Source of the DNA: Sphingomonas caseinilytica
GTDB lineage: Bacteria; Pseudomonadota; Alphaproteobacteria; Sphingomonadales; Sphingomonadaceae
Assembly: GCF_023516455.1 (NCBI RefSeq)
Contig: NZ_JAMGBA010000002.1
Span: 706,501 to 770,500 of the forward strand
Direction of reading: 5' to 3'
DNA length: 64,000 nt
Of the stretch, positions 15,259-23,063 are shown piece by piece. A program made the position numbers and the translations under genes. Under the pieces are notes generated by a model. The model saw nothing but the letters and a program-made list of their open reading frames with translations, did not search any database and was not told where the DNA came from. Position 1 is the stretch's first letter; each line of letters begins with the position of its first letter.

Positions 15259-15990
15259 TCACGGATTGGCGCCGTCTGAAGACCTCGGCGTGTCGCGGTT
15301 TGCGATCCCTTCTAATTTGCTCTTGGGCAGGGACGCATAGAGGGCCTCGAGGCGCTTAGGCTCGGTAATTGCAGTCTCGATTATGAGATTGATAATGCGA
15401 AAGAGCGCTAATGCAGTTTCGCGATCATCCTTGAGATTCATCTCACCCGGATGGACACTCTCGTTGCCAATTACCCGAACGGTATCGAGTGCCTTTTGAA
15501 TGGGCGTCTTAATTTTCCCGGACGCGACCAGTTCCCCAATGGCCTGATCGATTCCCTTCTTTGATGCTCCTAGGTGGGGCAACAGCTTTTGAATGACCAG
15601 GCGGAGAAGCGCAGCAGATCCCCGAGGTGACCGGGGCAAAATGGCACGCGCTTCTTCATAGTCTTCGACGAGATCGGTAGGCATGTCTGCAGCAGAAGGG
15701 GGTGCGTCGCTTTCACTCGGCAGAACGATCTCGCCGCCGACATAGATACTTTCACGACCACAAGCTTCGCAACGTGACATGGAGACTACGGGCGCTTCTC
15801 CGAGATGGCGGCTGCCGTATGCGGAGCCAAGGTCAACCCGGAGGCCAGAGACAAAGCCCCAATGATGCACGGCGTATGTCCGGCAATCGTTGTGTGGACA
15901 AACGAATTTGGCGGTTTCGCCTACCGGTCGCCCATCTTCTTTCCGCTGCGCGTTGAACGCCGATTGAGCCGTCAAATCAAACTTACTCAT
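15259..15990 (-). CDS. DUF4145 domain protein, 243 residues
   Basis: N-terminal zinc-ribbon-like half (CPHNDC and CEAC) followed by the DUF4145 helical domain (EEARAILPRSPRGSAALLRL, GIDQAIGELVASGKI, TVRVIGNESVHPGEM, ETALALFRIINLIIETAI). The family is often an appendage of restriction-type nucleases and also occurs alone; function unknown. Its ATG overlaps the nrdB stop (TAATG), so it is translated behind nrdB. GC is lower than in nrdB. It faces the DUF2971 gene end to end. Confidence 0.85.
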   Translation of the reverse strand: MSKFDLTAQSAFNAQRKEDGRPVGETAKFVCPHNDCRTYAVHHWGFVSGLRVDLGSAYGSRHLGEAPVVSMSRCEACGRESIYVGGEIVLPSESDAPPSAADMPTDLVEDYEEARAILPRSPRGSAALLRLVIQKLLPHLGASKKGIDQAIGELVASGKIKTPIQKALDTVRVIGNESVHPGEMNLKDDRETALALFRIINLIIETAITEPKRLEALYASLPKSKLEGIANRDTPRSSDGANP

Positions 15991-17045
15991 TATTCAGCAG
16001 CAACCCCCGCCCGCGAGAACATGTCATCCCCCTCGGCCGTCTCGACCGGCACATCGTTCGCCACCTTGGCCTTCTGCCGGCGGTCGAAATTGTCCCACAC
16101 GTCGTTCCACGTGCCACGCGTCGCGGCCTTTGAATATTCCGTCGCGCGGGTTTCGAAGAAGTTGGCGTGCTCGACGCCGTTCAGCATCGGGGCGAGCCAG
16201 GGGAGGGGGTGCTCGTCGACCATGTAGATCGGCTTGAAGCCCAGTTGCCCAAGCCGCCAATCGGCGATGTAGCGGATGTACTTCTTGATCTCCTTGGCGG
16301 TCATGCCCTCAACGGGGCCGAATTCGAACGCCAGGTCGACGAACGCATCCTCCAGCCGCACCGTCTTCTGGCAGCAGTCGATGATGTCGTCCTTGACCGA
16401 CTGGGTCAGGCAGTCGCGTTCCTTGGTGAAGGCGTGGAACAGCTTGACGATGCCTTCGCAGTGAAGGCTCTCGTCGCGGACCGACCAGCTGACGATCTGG
16501 CCCATGCCCTTCATCTTGTTGAAACGCGGGAAGTTCATCAGCATCGCGAACGACGCGAACAGCTGCAGCCCCTCCGTGAAGCCGCCGAACATGGCGAGCG
16601 TGCGGGCGATGTCGGCGTCCGTATCGACGCCGAAGGTGGCGAGATAGTCGTGCTTGTCCTTCATCTCCTTATACTGGAGGAAGGCCGAATATTCGCTTTC
16701 GGGCATGCCGATGGTGTCGAGCAGGTGGCTGTAAGCCGCGATGTGCACCGTTTCCATGTTGCTGAACGCGGTCAGCATCATCTTGATCTCGGTCGGCTTG
16801 AACACGCGGCCGTATTTGTCGTGGTAGCAGTCCTGCACCTCGACGTCGGCCTGGGTGAAGAAGCGGAAGATCTGGGTGAGGAGGTTGCGCTCCCCTTCCG
16901 TCAGCTTCTGCGCCCAGTCGCGGCAATCCTCGCCCAGCGGAACCTCTTCCGGCATCCAGTGGATCTGCTGCTGGCGCTTCCAATATTCGAACGCCCATGG
17001 GTATTCGAACGGCTTGTAGGTCTTGGAGGCTTGGAGGAGGGGCAT
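15990..17045 (-). CDS. nrdB: Ribonucleoside-diphosphate reductase beta subunit, class Ia
   Basis: 351 residues. It holds the diferric-tyrosyl radical cofactor for the alpha subunit in dNTP synthesis. Ligands are readable: Asp/Glu of QADVEVQD, ExxH in METVH, the radical Tyr four residues after that His (HIAAYSHLL), Glu in FTEGLQLF and ExxH in DESLHCEG. C-terminal tail is present for docking to NrdA. It follows four small membrane genes and a palindromic repeat after nrdA. The downstream DUF4145 start overlaps its stop. Confidence 0.97.
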   Translation of the reverse strand: MPLLQASKTYKPFEYPWAFEYWKRQQQIHWMPEEVPLGEDCRDWAQKLTEGERNLLTQIFRFFTQADVEVQDCYHDKYGRVFKPTEIKMMLTAFSNMETVHIAAYSHLLDTIGMPESEYSAFLQYKEMKDKHDYLATFGVDTDADIARTLAMFGGFTEGLQLFASFAMLMNFPRFNKMKGMGQIVSWSVRDESLHCEGIVKLFHAFTKERDCLTQSVKDDIIDCCQKTVRLEDAFVDLAFEFGPVEGMTAKEIKKYIRYIADWRLGQLGFKPIYMVDEHPLPWLAPMLNGVEHANFFETRATEYSKAATRGTWNDVWDNFDRRQKAKVANDVPVETAEGDDMFSRAGVAAE

Positions 17046-17063
17046 GGTACAGGCTCCTTAATT

Positions 17064-17147
17064 CGTCATTCCAGCGAAGGCTGGAATCCAGGCCTTCGCG
17101 GTGATTTCAGATGGTGTGACATGGACCCCAGCCTTCGCTGGGGTGAC
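17064..17147. repeat. Dispersed palindromic repeat (CGTCATTCCAGCGAAGGCTGGAATCC type)
   Basis: CGTCATTCCAGCGAAGGCTGGAATCCA and its mirror GGACCCCAGCCTTCGCTGGGGTGACG form a paired element between the small membrane gene and nrdB. Relatives occur at 52432-52501 and 58218-58300. Confidence 0.75.
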
Positions 17148-17161
17148 GGTTAGGAAGATGG

Positions 17162-17443
17162 TCACGATCCGCGCCTCTTCGAAGTGCGCGCGCCGACGCC
17201 CAGGAAGCAGATGCCGATGAAATAGCCGAAGTCGTACCAGCCGCCGTTGTTGGGGACTGCGTAGACCGAGATGTCGTTCGTGAAGAGCGAGATGATCCAG
17301 GCGATCGGGAAGATGAAGCCGTGCCACACGCCTTCGAGGAAGCCGGGCGCGGTCGGGCTGACCGCGGTCATCGATTGCTTCGCGACGCAGGCCGCGACGG
17401 TCAGCGACATGGCAACAAGGACGAATATGCGCGTACGGGTCAT
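17162..17443 (-). CDS. Small membrane protein/lipoprotein in nrd operon, 93 residues
   Basis: Signal-like start MTRTRIFVLVAMSLTVAACV ending in a lipobox-like AAC, then one strong hydrophobic segment (WHGFIFPIAWIISLFT) and a second (GYFIGICFLGVGA). Its ATG overlaps the stop of the preceding gene (ATGA). The WYDFGYFIGICFLG motif resembles small integral proteins found beside other genes in sphingomonads; I know no function. Confidence 0.75.
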   Translation of the reverse strand: MTRTRIFVLVAMSLTVAACVAKQSMTAVSPTAPGFLEGVWHGFIFPIAWIISLFTNDISVYAVPNNGGWYDFGYFIGICFLGVGARTSKRRGS

Positions 17444-17673
17444 GACGCAGTCTCCGCATCGTTGAGATCGAGCGGCTCCGATACCGCGAAACCGATCGCG
17501 AAACCGGCCATCAGCAGGCCGAAGGCGGTAATCATCATTCCGGCGATCAGCATCGCGGTCGCCTTGGGGTTCTCGCCGGGCCGGCCGCGGATGGCGCGGT
17601 ACAGCATCGCCAGCCCGCCCAGCATCGCGACCACCCCGATCGCGACATAGATGATGTTGAGGTCGCCGATCAT
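17440..17673 (-). CDS. Small two-helix membrane protein in nrd operon, 77 residues
   Basis: Two transmembrane helices (IIYVAIGVVAMLGGLAML and TAMLIAGMMITAFGLLMAGF) flank a basic loop (YRAIRGRPGENPKA), so N and C termini probably lie on the same side. Starts 4 nt after the stop of the previous gene and overlaps the next. Unknown function. Confidence 0.72.
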   Translation of the reverse strand: MIGDLNIIYVAIGVVAMLGGLAMLYRAIRGRPGENPKATAMLIAGMMITAFGLLMAGFAIGFAVSEPLDLNDAETAS

Positions 17674-17677
17674 CCGC

Positions 17678-17854
17678 TCAGTTCCCCGCGGCCGCGCCGG
17701 TGGCCATGAAGATGCCGCCGGCGACCATCATCAAAATACCGGCTAGCTTGGAATTCTTCGCCTTGGTCTCGTCCTCCGCCTTCTTCGACGCGGCGAGCGA
17801 TCCGGCACCGATGGCGACGAACGCCGCGCCGATAGCGACATAAGAGGCGTTCAT
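17678..17854 (-). CDS. Small two-helix membrane protein in nrd operon, 58 residues
   Basis: Start ATG at 17854 overlaps the stop of the upstream gene (ATGA). The product begins MNASYVAIGAAFVAIGAGSL, has a charged loop (KKAEDETKAKNSK) and ends with a second hydrophobic helix (LAGILMMVAGGIFMATG). Similar design to its two neighbours, so the trio may be related or form one complex. Unknown function. Confidence 0.65.
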   Translation of the reverse strand: MNASYVAIGAAFVAIGAGSLAASKKAEDETKAKNSKLAGILMMVAGGIFMATGAAAGN

Positions 17855-18057
17855 CGGCCCAGCTCCGAAGCGGATGGGCGATATTCCATCAGGCCCATGC
17901 CATGGACGCCGACGATCAGGCCGATAACCAGCAGGATCACCGCGGTCTGGCTGCCGGTCTTCGCCTCGCCCTCCGCGCCGCGGCGGCGATAGAGGATCAC
18001 CGCCCCGACGATCAACGCAGCGGCCACCGCGACCTCGATGATCTGCATGGTGGTCAT
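17851..18057 (-). CDS. Small two-helix membrane protein in nrd operon, 68 residues
   Basis: ATG at 18057, 50 nt after the nrdA stop. Two hydrophobic helices (IIEVAVAAALIVGAVILY and TAVILLVIGLIVGVHGMG) separated by a basic loop (RRRGAEGEAKTG). The longer in-frame ORF would begin inside nrdA and is less likely. Coupled by overlap to the next gene. Unknown function. Confidence 0.7.
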   Translation of the reverse strand: MTTMQIIEVAVAAALIVGAVILYRRRGAEGEAKTGSQTAVILLVIGLIVGVHGMGLMEYRPSASELGR

Positions 18058-18106
18058 TACTCGCGCTCGCTCCGCTCGCGTGCCTCGTCCAGCCAATGAA
18101 CCCCGT

Positions 18107-19984
18107 TCATTGGCATGCGAGGCACTCATCATAATCCGTGCTCGATGCGAGCTGGATTTCCTTGAGGTCCGGCGTGTTGTCGGCCTCGACTCCGCCCGCG
18201 AAGCCGGCGCGCTGCACCGACTTGGAACGGAGGTAGTAGAGCGACTTGATGCCCAGCTCCCACGCGCGGAAGTGGAGCATCATCAGGTCCCACTTGTCGC
18301 TGTCGGCCGGGATGAACAGGTTCAGCGACTGGGCCTGGTCGATGAAGGGCGTGCGGTCCGCCGCGAGCTCGAGCAGCCAGCGCTGGTCGATCTCGAAGCT
18401 GGTCTTGTACACGTCCTTTTCTTCCTGGGTCAGGAAGTCGAGGTGCTGGACCGATCCGCCGCGCTCCAGGATCGAGGACCAGACGGCTTCCGCATTCTTC
18501 GCCTTCTCGGTGAGCAGCTTTTCGAGGTACGGGTTCTTGATCGAGAAGCTGCCGGACAGCGTCTTGTGCGTGTAGATGTTGGCCGGGATCGGCTCGATGC
18601 AGGCGCTGGTGCCGCCGCAGATGATGCTGATCGACGCGGTCGGCGCGATCGCCATCTTGCAGCTGAACCGCTCCATCACGCCCATGTCGGCGGCGTCGGG
18701 GCAGGGGCCCCGTTCCTGCGCGAGCATCATCGACGCCTGGTCGACCTGCGCCCGGATATGCTTGAAGATCTTGAGGTTCCACGACTTGGCCATGGCGCCT
18801 TCGAACGGCAGGCTGCGGGCCTGAAGGAAGCTGTGGAAGCCCATCACGCCGAGGCCGACCGAGCGTTCGCGCTCGGCGCTGTACTTGGCGCGGGCCATCT
18901 CGTCCGGCGCGCGGGCGATATAGTCGGAGAGGACATTGTCGAGGAAGCGCATGACGTCCTCGATGAACTGCTTGTCGCCGTTCCATTCGTCCCAGGTTTC
19001 GAGGTTCAGCGACGACAGGCAGCAGACCGCCGTGCGATCGGCGCCCAAATGGTCGCGGCCGGTCGGAAGCGTGATCTCGCTGCACAGGTTCGACGTCGTG
19101 ACCTTGAGGCCGAGGTCGCGGTGATGCTTCGGCATCGACCGGTTCACCTGGTCGATGAAGATGATGTAGGGCTCGCCGGTCGCAAGGCGGGTCTCAACCA
19201 GCTTCTGGAACAGCGAGCGGGCGTCGACCTTGCCGCGTTCCGAACCGTCGCGGGGCGAGCGGAGCATGAATTCGGATCCGTCGCGGACCGCTTCCATGAA
19301 TTCGTCGGTGACCAGCACGCCGTGGTGCAGGTTCAGCGCCTTGCGGTTGAAGTCGCCCGACGGCTTGCGGATCTCGAGGAACTCCTCGATCTCCGGGTGG
19401 GAGATGTCGAGGTAGCAGGCGGCCGAACCGCGCCGCAGCGAGCCCTGCGAAATTGCGAGTGTCAGGGAGTCCATGACGCGGACGAACGGGATGATGCCGC
19501 TGGTCTTGCCGTTGAGGCCGACCGGCTCGCCGATGCCGCGGACGCTGCCCCAATAGGTGCCGATGCCGCCACCCTTGGACGCCAGCCAGACATTCTCGTT
19601 CCAGGTGCCGACAATGCCGTCCAGGCTGTCGTCGACGCTGTTGAGGTAGCAGCTGATGGGGAGGCCGCGGCCGGTGCCGCCGTTGGACAGCACTGGTGTC
19701 GCCGGCATGAACCACAGCTTGGAGATATAGTCGTAGACGCGCTGGGCATGGCCTTCGTCGTCGGCATAGGCCGAGGCGACGCGGGCAAAGAGATCCTGGT
19801 TGTTCTCGCCGGGCAGCAGGTAGCGGTCGCGCAGCGTTTCCTTGCCGAATTCGGTCAGCCGCACGTCTCGCGACGAGTCGGTGGTGACGTCGAAGGCACG
19901 CGCGTCAACGGTCTTGCTATCGCGCTTCGTCTCGGTGACCGAGACGTCGTCGGAGCCTACATCGCTCGTGGTCGCAAAATCCAT
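18107..19984 (-). CDS. nrdA: Ribonucleoside-diphosphate reductase alpha subunit, class Ia
   Basis: 625 residues from ATG 19984, which has GGGGAAG upstream; an in-frame ATG at 20050 without a ribosome site would add 22 residues. Catalytic subunit that reduces ribonucleoside diphosphates. Visible: first redox Cys (GLPISCYLNS), the thiyl-radical Cys (SNLCSEI), its partner in AVCCLSSLNLE, the PTASIS motif near the phosphate site and a C-terminal ECLACQ swivelling pair. Shorter than E. coli NrdA and without an obvious N-terminal ATP-cone, so allosteric activity control may be absent. Controlled by the NrdR boxes upstream. Confidence 0.95.
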   Translation of the reverse strand: MDFATTSDVGSDDVSVTETKRDSKTVDARAFDVTTDSSRDVRLTEFGKETLRDRYLLPGENNQDLFARVASAYADDEGHAQRVYDYISKLWFMPATPVLSNGGTGRGLPISCYLNSVDDSLDGIVGTWNENVWLASKGGGIGTYWGSVRGIGEPVGLNGKTSGIIPFVRVMDSLTLAISQGSLRRGSAACYLDISHPEIEEFLEIRKPSGDFNRKALNLHHGVLVTDEFMEAVRDGSEFMLRSPRDGSERGKVDARSLFQKLVETRLATGEPYIIFIDQVNRSMPKHHRDLGLKVTTSNLCSEITLPTGRDHLGADRTAVCCLSSLNLETWDEWNGDKQFIEDVMRFLDNVLSDYIARAPDEMARAKYSAERERSVGLGVMGFHSFLQARSLPFEGAMAKSWNLKIFKHIRAQVDQASMMLAQERGPCPDAADMGVMERFSCKMAIAPTASISIICGGTSACIEPIPANIYTHKTLSGSFSIKNPYLEKLLTEKAKNAEAVWSSILERGGSVQHLDFLTQEEKDVYKTSFEIDQRWLLELAADRTPFIDQAQSLNLFIPADSDKWDLMMLHFRAWELGIKSLYYLRSKSVQRAGFAGGVEADNTPDLKEIQLASSTDYDECLACQ

Positions 19985-20364
19985 CGCTCTTCCCCGTCCA
20001 TCAGGCCGTTCAATGACGGCTTGTTCTGCTTCTGTTCGACTCGGTGCCATGGCGCCGAGACTAGCCTAAATTCAAGCGCCGCGGGGTTTTTTCAGGCCCG
20101 TTTCCCCGATATCCACAGGGCACGAGCGGGCGCATACGGAAGATAGGTATCTTCCGTCCCAACCACAATAGATTGAGCGACCCCCCAGCGTTGAAACCAG
20201 ATATTGTGTTCAAATGGGGTCGGGACGCAAGATATAATTTCATGGCGAACGAAAAATTATCCGGCCCTGAAGGGGCGCTGTGGCCGCAGAGTCACGAACA
20301 TTAGGGGACCGGTCCTAAGGCGCCACTGACCGTCGCTGGAGCCCAGTTCAGACCTGCACGCCAG
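19985..20364. other. nrd regulatory region and intergenic space
   Basis: No credible gene. Holds the two NrdR boxes and an AT-rich stretch (CATGGCGAACGAAAAATTATC near 20242); the rest up to the phosphatase gene shows no recognised element. Also contains GGAAGATAGGTATCTTCC (20139-20156), an 18-bp inverted repeat. Confidence 0.5.
20163..20209 (-). promoter_or_regulatory. Pair of NrdR boxes
   Basis: CCACAATAGATTGAGC (20163-20178) and AAACCAGATATTGTGT (20194-20209) match the NrdR consensus ACACWATATATWGTGT at 12-13 of 16 positions, the second with a perfect ATATTGTGT half. Their centres are 31 bp apart, three helical turns, the spacing typical for NrdR-controlled promoters. They lie upstream of nrdA and imply NrdR repression of the locus. 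Confidence 0.8.
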
Positions 20365-20856
20365 CTAAAGGCTGAGACGGACGCGCGTCGTCGTCTTCTC
20401 CGGACCTGCGACGTGCCAGATGTCCCCGAAATCCTCATGCACAAGGTCGCCAGGGCGCTGGCCGCCAAGTTTCTCGACGATATCGGGGACGGTATTGCTG
20501 TGCCCGACGATCAAAACGGTGCCGGTTTCAGCCGAAACCGACGCGATTAGCCCGGGCGTATCGCGCGGATCGTAGATCTTGGGGGTGAGCTTCAGCCGCG
20601 CGGCGAGCGGGGCCGCCGTCTGCTGCGCGCGCTTGGTGCTGCTGACATAGATAATGTCCGGCGGATCGCGGCGGAACCAGACGTCCACCGCGTCGGCGTA
20701 CTTCTTGCCTTCATCGGTGAGATCAGGATCGGAGACCCCGGCAGGCGTGTGCAGATGGCGCATGACATAGATGTTGGGCTGGGCCGGCGTTGCAGCGGGA
20801 CTGACGGCCGACGCAAGCGCGACCAGCAGCGCAACGGCGATTGTCTTGATGGTCAT
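20365..20856 (-). CDS. Exported histidine phosphatase family protein, 163 residues
   Basis: Signal peptide MTIKTIAVALLVALASAVS. Phosphoglycerate-mutase-like core: NIYVMRHLHTP has the RH catalytic motif, SSTKRAQQTA supplies the second Arg, and LIVGHSNTVPDIV the second His. Lies in the periplasm, so it is likely a general phosphatase or a phospholipid/phosphoprotein hydrolase; substrate unknown. Confidence 0.9.
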   Translation of the reverse strand: MTIKTIAVALLVALASAVSPAATPAQPNIYVMRHLHTPAGVSDPDLTDEGKKYADAVDVWFRRDPPDIIYVSSTKRAQQTAAPLAARLKLTPKIYDPRDTPGLIASVSAETGTVLIVGHSNTVPDIVEKLGGQRPGDLVHEDFGDIWHVAGPEKTTTRVRLSL

Positions 20857-20904
20857 GCGGTTCCTCCCGAATCCTCTATGCCGGATTAGGCGACCGCCAT
20901 GGGC

Positions 20905-21711
20905 TCAGTAAAGCGATCGGCCGTCGTTCGAGCGGACGAGGTCGCGGAGCTGCTTCATGTGGACCCTGCCGGCGGGAAGCCGTTGCCCGCTGCGCAGGAC
21001 GACTTCGGCCCTGCCGATCGGACGCGTGGAAAGCGCCGCGATGGCGCTTCGCTTGACCAGCCAGCGGCGGTGCACCCTGACGAACAGACCGGGTTCGACC
21101 CGGTGAGTGAACTGGCGGATCGAGCCCCTCATCAGATGGGATCCGGACGGCGTGTGGATCGAGATATATTCGTCGGCACTGGTGACATAGTCGATGGCGT
21201 CCACCGGCACGCGAACCAGGCCGCTGGAACTGCGCAGCCAGAACTCGGTCTCATAGCCCTGAGCGCCCTCGGTACCTGGTCCTGACCGAAGGTTCCTGAG
21301 GATCTGGTGCAGTTCGTCCGCGCGCTGTTCGGCATCGATGGCCTTCAGCCGCTGTTGAACGCGCGACAGGGCCCGGGCCAGCCGGTCCGACTCCACCGGT
21401 TTCAGCAGATAGTCCACGATCGCGCAGTCGAACGCCTGGGTCGCGAACTGGTCGAAGGCGGTCACGAAAACGATCGCCGGCGGATTGGGACGCTCGGCAA
21501 CCGCTTCGACCACCTCGAACCCGCTGCCGTCGCGCATCTTGATGTCGAGCAGGACGACGTTGGGCCGAAGATCGTGGATCCGCGCAACCGCATCGCCGCA
21601 ATTATTCGCTTCGCCGACATGATGGATGTGGGGCATCGTCTGGAGCAGCAGCCTAAGGCGCTTCAGGGCCAGAAGCTCGTCGTCGACGGTAAGGACGCGC
21701 AGTGGGGTCAT
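20905..21711 (-). CDS. LytTR-type response regulator, 268 residues
   Basis: Receiver domain with Asp56 (VVLLDIKM), acidic pair DDE at 10-12 and Lys in LLKPVE, linked to a C-terminal LytTR DNA-binding domain (WLRSSSGLVRVPVDAIDYVTS and VRVHRRWLVKRSAI). ATG overlaps the histidine kinase stop (ATGA), so kinase and regulator are coupled. Regulated genes unknown. Confidence 0.95.
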   Translation of the reverse strand: MTPLRVLTVDDELLALKRLRLLLQTMPHIHHVGEANNCGDAVARIHDLRPNVVLLDIKMRDGSGFEVVEAVAERPNPPAIVFVTAFDQFATQAFDCAIVDYLLKPVESDRLARALSRVQQRLKAIDAEQRADELHQILRNLRSGPGTEGAQGYETEFWLRSSSGLVRVPVDAIDYVTSADEYISIHTPSGSHLMRGSIRQFTHRVEPGLFVRVHRRWLVKRSAIAALSTRPIGRAEVVLRSGQRLPAGRVHMKQLRDLVRSNDGRSLY

Positions 21712-22826
21712 GGGAACTCCAGCGGCAAGATGACTTCCACCTGAAACTGGCCCTGCGGCCCGCGGCTGACCGTCATGCTGGACTCATCGTCCCCATAAAG
21801 CAGGGCAAGCCGCTGCCGGATATTGGCAAGTCCGATACCGGCTCCGTTGGACGAGGCGGCGCTGCCCTTTCCGGAATCGATCACGGCAAGCATGAGCCTG
21901 TTTCCGGACGGACGCGCGCTCAAGACGATCTTCGCCGGCGGGGGCGCTTCGGCGACACCATATTTGACCGCATTCTCGACGATGGGCTGTAGGATCAGCG
22001 AGGGGACCAGCGCTTCCTTGACCGTTTCGTCGATCCGGAATTCGACCTCCAGGTCGGGGAAGCGGAGCTGCTCGATTTCCAGATAGGCCCGCTGAAGCGT
22101 GACCTCGCGGTCCAGCGGGATCATCTTGGTCGGATCGGCGGCCAGCCCCAGCCTCAGGAACTGGGCCAGCTTGATCACCATCTCGTCGGCCTTGTCGCTG
22201 CGCTTGTCGAGGATCAGCGCCGATACGCTATTCAAACTGTTGAACAGGAAGTGCGGGTTGATCTGGCTGTGCAGCGCCCGCAGCTGCGCGACGTGCGCGC
22301 GTTCGCGGAGCTCGGCCGAGCGGCATTGCTCTTCATGCACGTCGAAACCGTACATCAGCGCCAGATAAAGTCCGGCCCAGGCGAGGAAAAACCAGCTCCA
22401 GAAGAGGATGGACCTCACCATGTCGGCCCAGTTGATCCTGGTGAAATCCGCCGCCGGATCGACCGCCGCGCCGGCGAACCAATTGGCCCATGCGAACAGT
22501 TCCGCGAGAATCGGCGCGAAGACGGCCAGCGCGATCAGCCGGGACCTCGTCGTCTCCAACCGGCCGCTCTTCAGGATCAGGTGGAACAGGTAGCAAAAGC
22601 TGACCCCGATCAGATAGGAGAGGATCCGCATTCCGGAAATTGCCAGCCATTCCGGCTTTCCGCCCAGATAAAGGGCAAGCGTCGACAGCAAATAGCTGGC
22701 CGACCAGAAGATGATCGTTAGCTGCCTTACGGCGCGGCCGCGGGCTTCCTTCAGCTCTTCGGGGTCATAAGCAACCACGTCGGGGACGTGCGGATGTCCG
22801 ACCGAACGAGGCAGGTTCGAGTTCAT
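21708..22826 (-). CDS. LytS/His_kinase-type sensor kinase, 372 residues
   Basis: Four or five predicted transmembrane helices in residues 36-158, then the phosphoacceptor block HSQINPHFLFNSLNSVSAL (His192) and a C-terminal ATP-binding domain ending in GAGIGLANIRQRLALLYG. Partner of the LytTR regulator encoded just downstream. The sensory part is unlike known ligand-binding modules, so the signal is unknown. Confidence 0.94.
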   Translation of the reverse strand: MNSNLPRSVGHPHVPDVVAYDPEELKEARGRAVRQLTIIFWSASYLLSTLALYLGGKPEWLAISGMRILSYLIGVSFCYLFHLILKSGRLETTRSRLIALAVFAPILAELFAWANWFAGAAVDPAADFTRINWADMVRSILFWSWFFLAWAGLYLALMYGFDVHEEQCRSAELRERAHVAQLRALHSQINPHFLFNSLNSVSALILDKRSDKADEMVIKLAQFLRLGLAADPTKMIPLDREVTLQRAYLEIEQLRFPDLEVEFRIDETVKEALVPSLILQPIVENAVKYGVAEAPPPAKIVLSARPSGNRLMLAVIDSGKGSAASSNGAGIGLANIRQRLALLYGDDESSMTVSRGPQGQFQVEVILPLEFP

Positions 22827-23063
22827 GCCCTTAAAATGAAGCGCGCGGCCCCTCTTGTCGATTGCCGTTCGACCGCAGCTTTTCGACGTTTAGCTGCAGA
22901 ATATTCCGATAGGCCGCTTCACGGGGCGGGTTAAGGGTAGGCCAGTGCCGGTCGAGATCGCCGGCCTCGAACCTTTACATATGCTGATAGACAGACTGAA
23001 CTGGCTGACGAACCAATTGATCGCCGATCCGTTGTCGGATGCGGATGCCCGGGAGAAACCATC

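Noticed and set aside
18038-20146. 702-codon ORF on the plus strand
   Set aside because: It is antisense to nrdA along its length; its composition is that of a GC-rich shadow frame and it has no family motifs.
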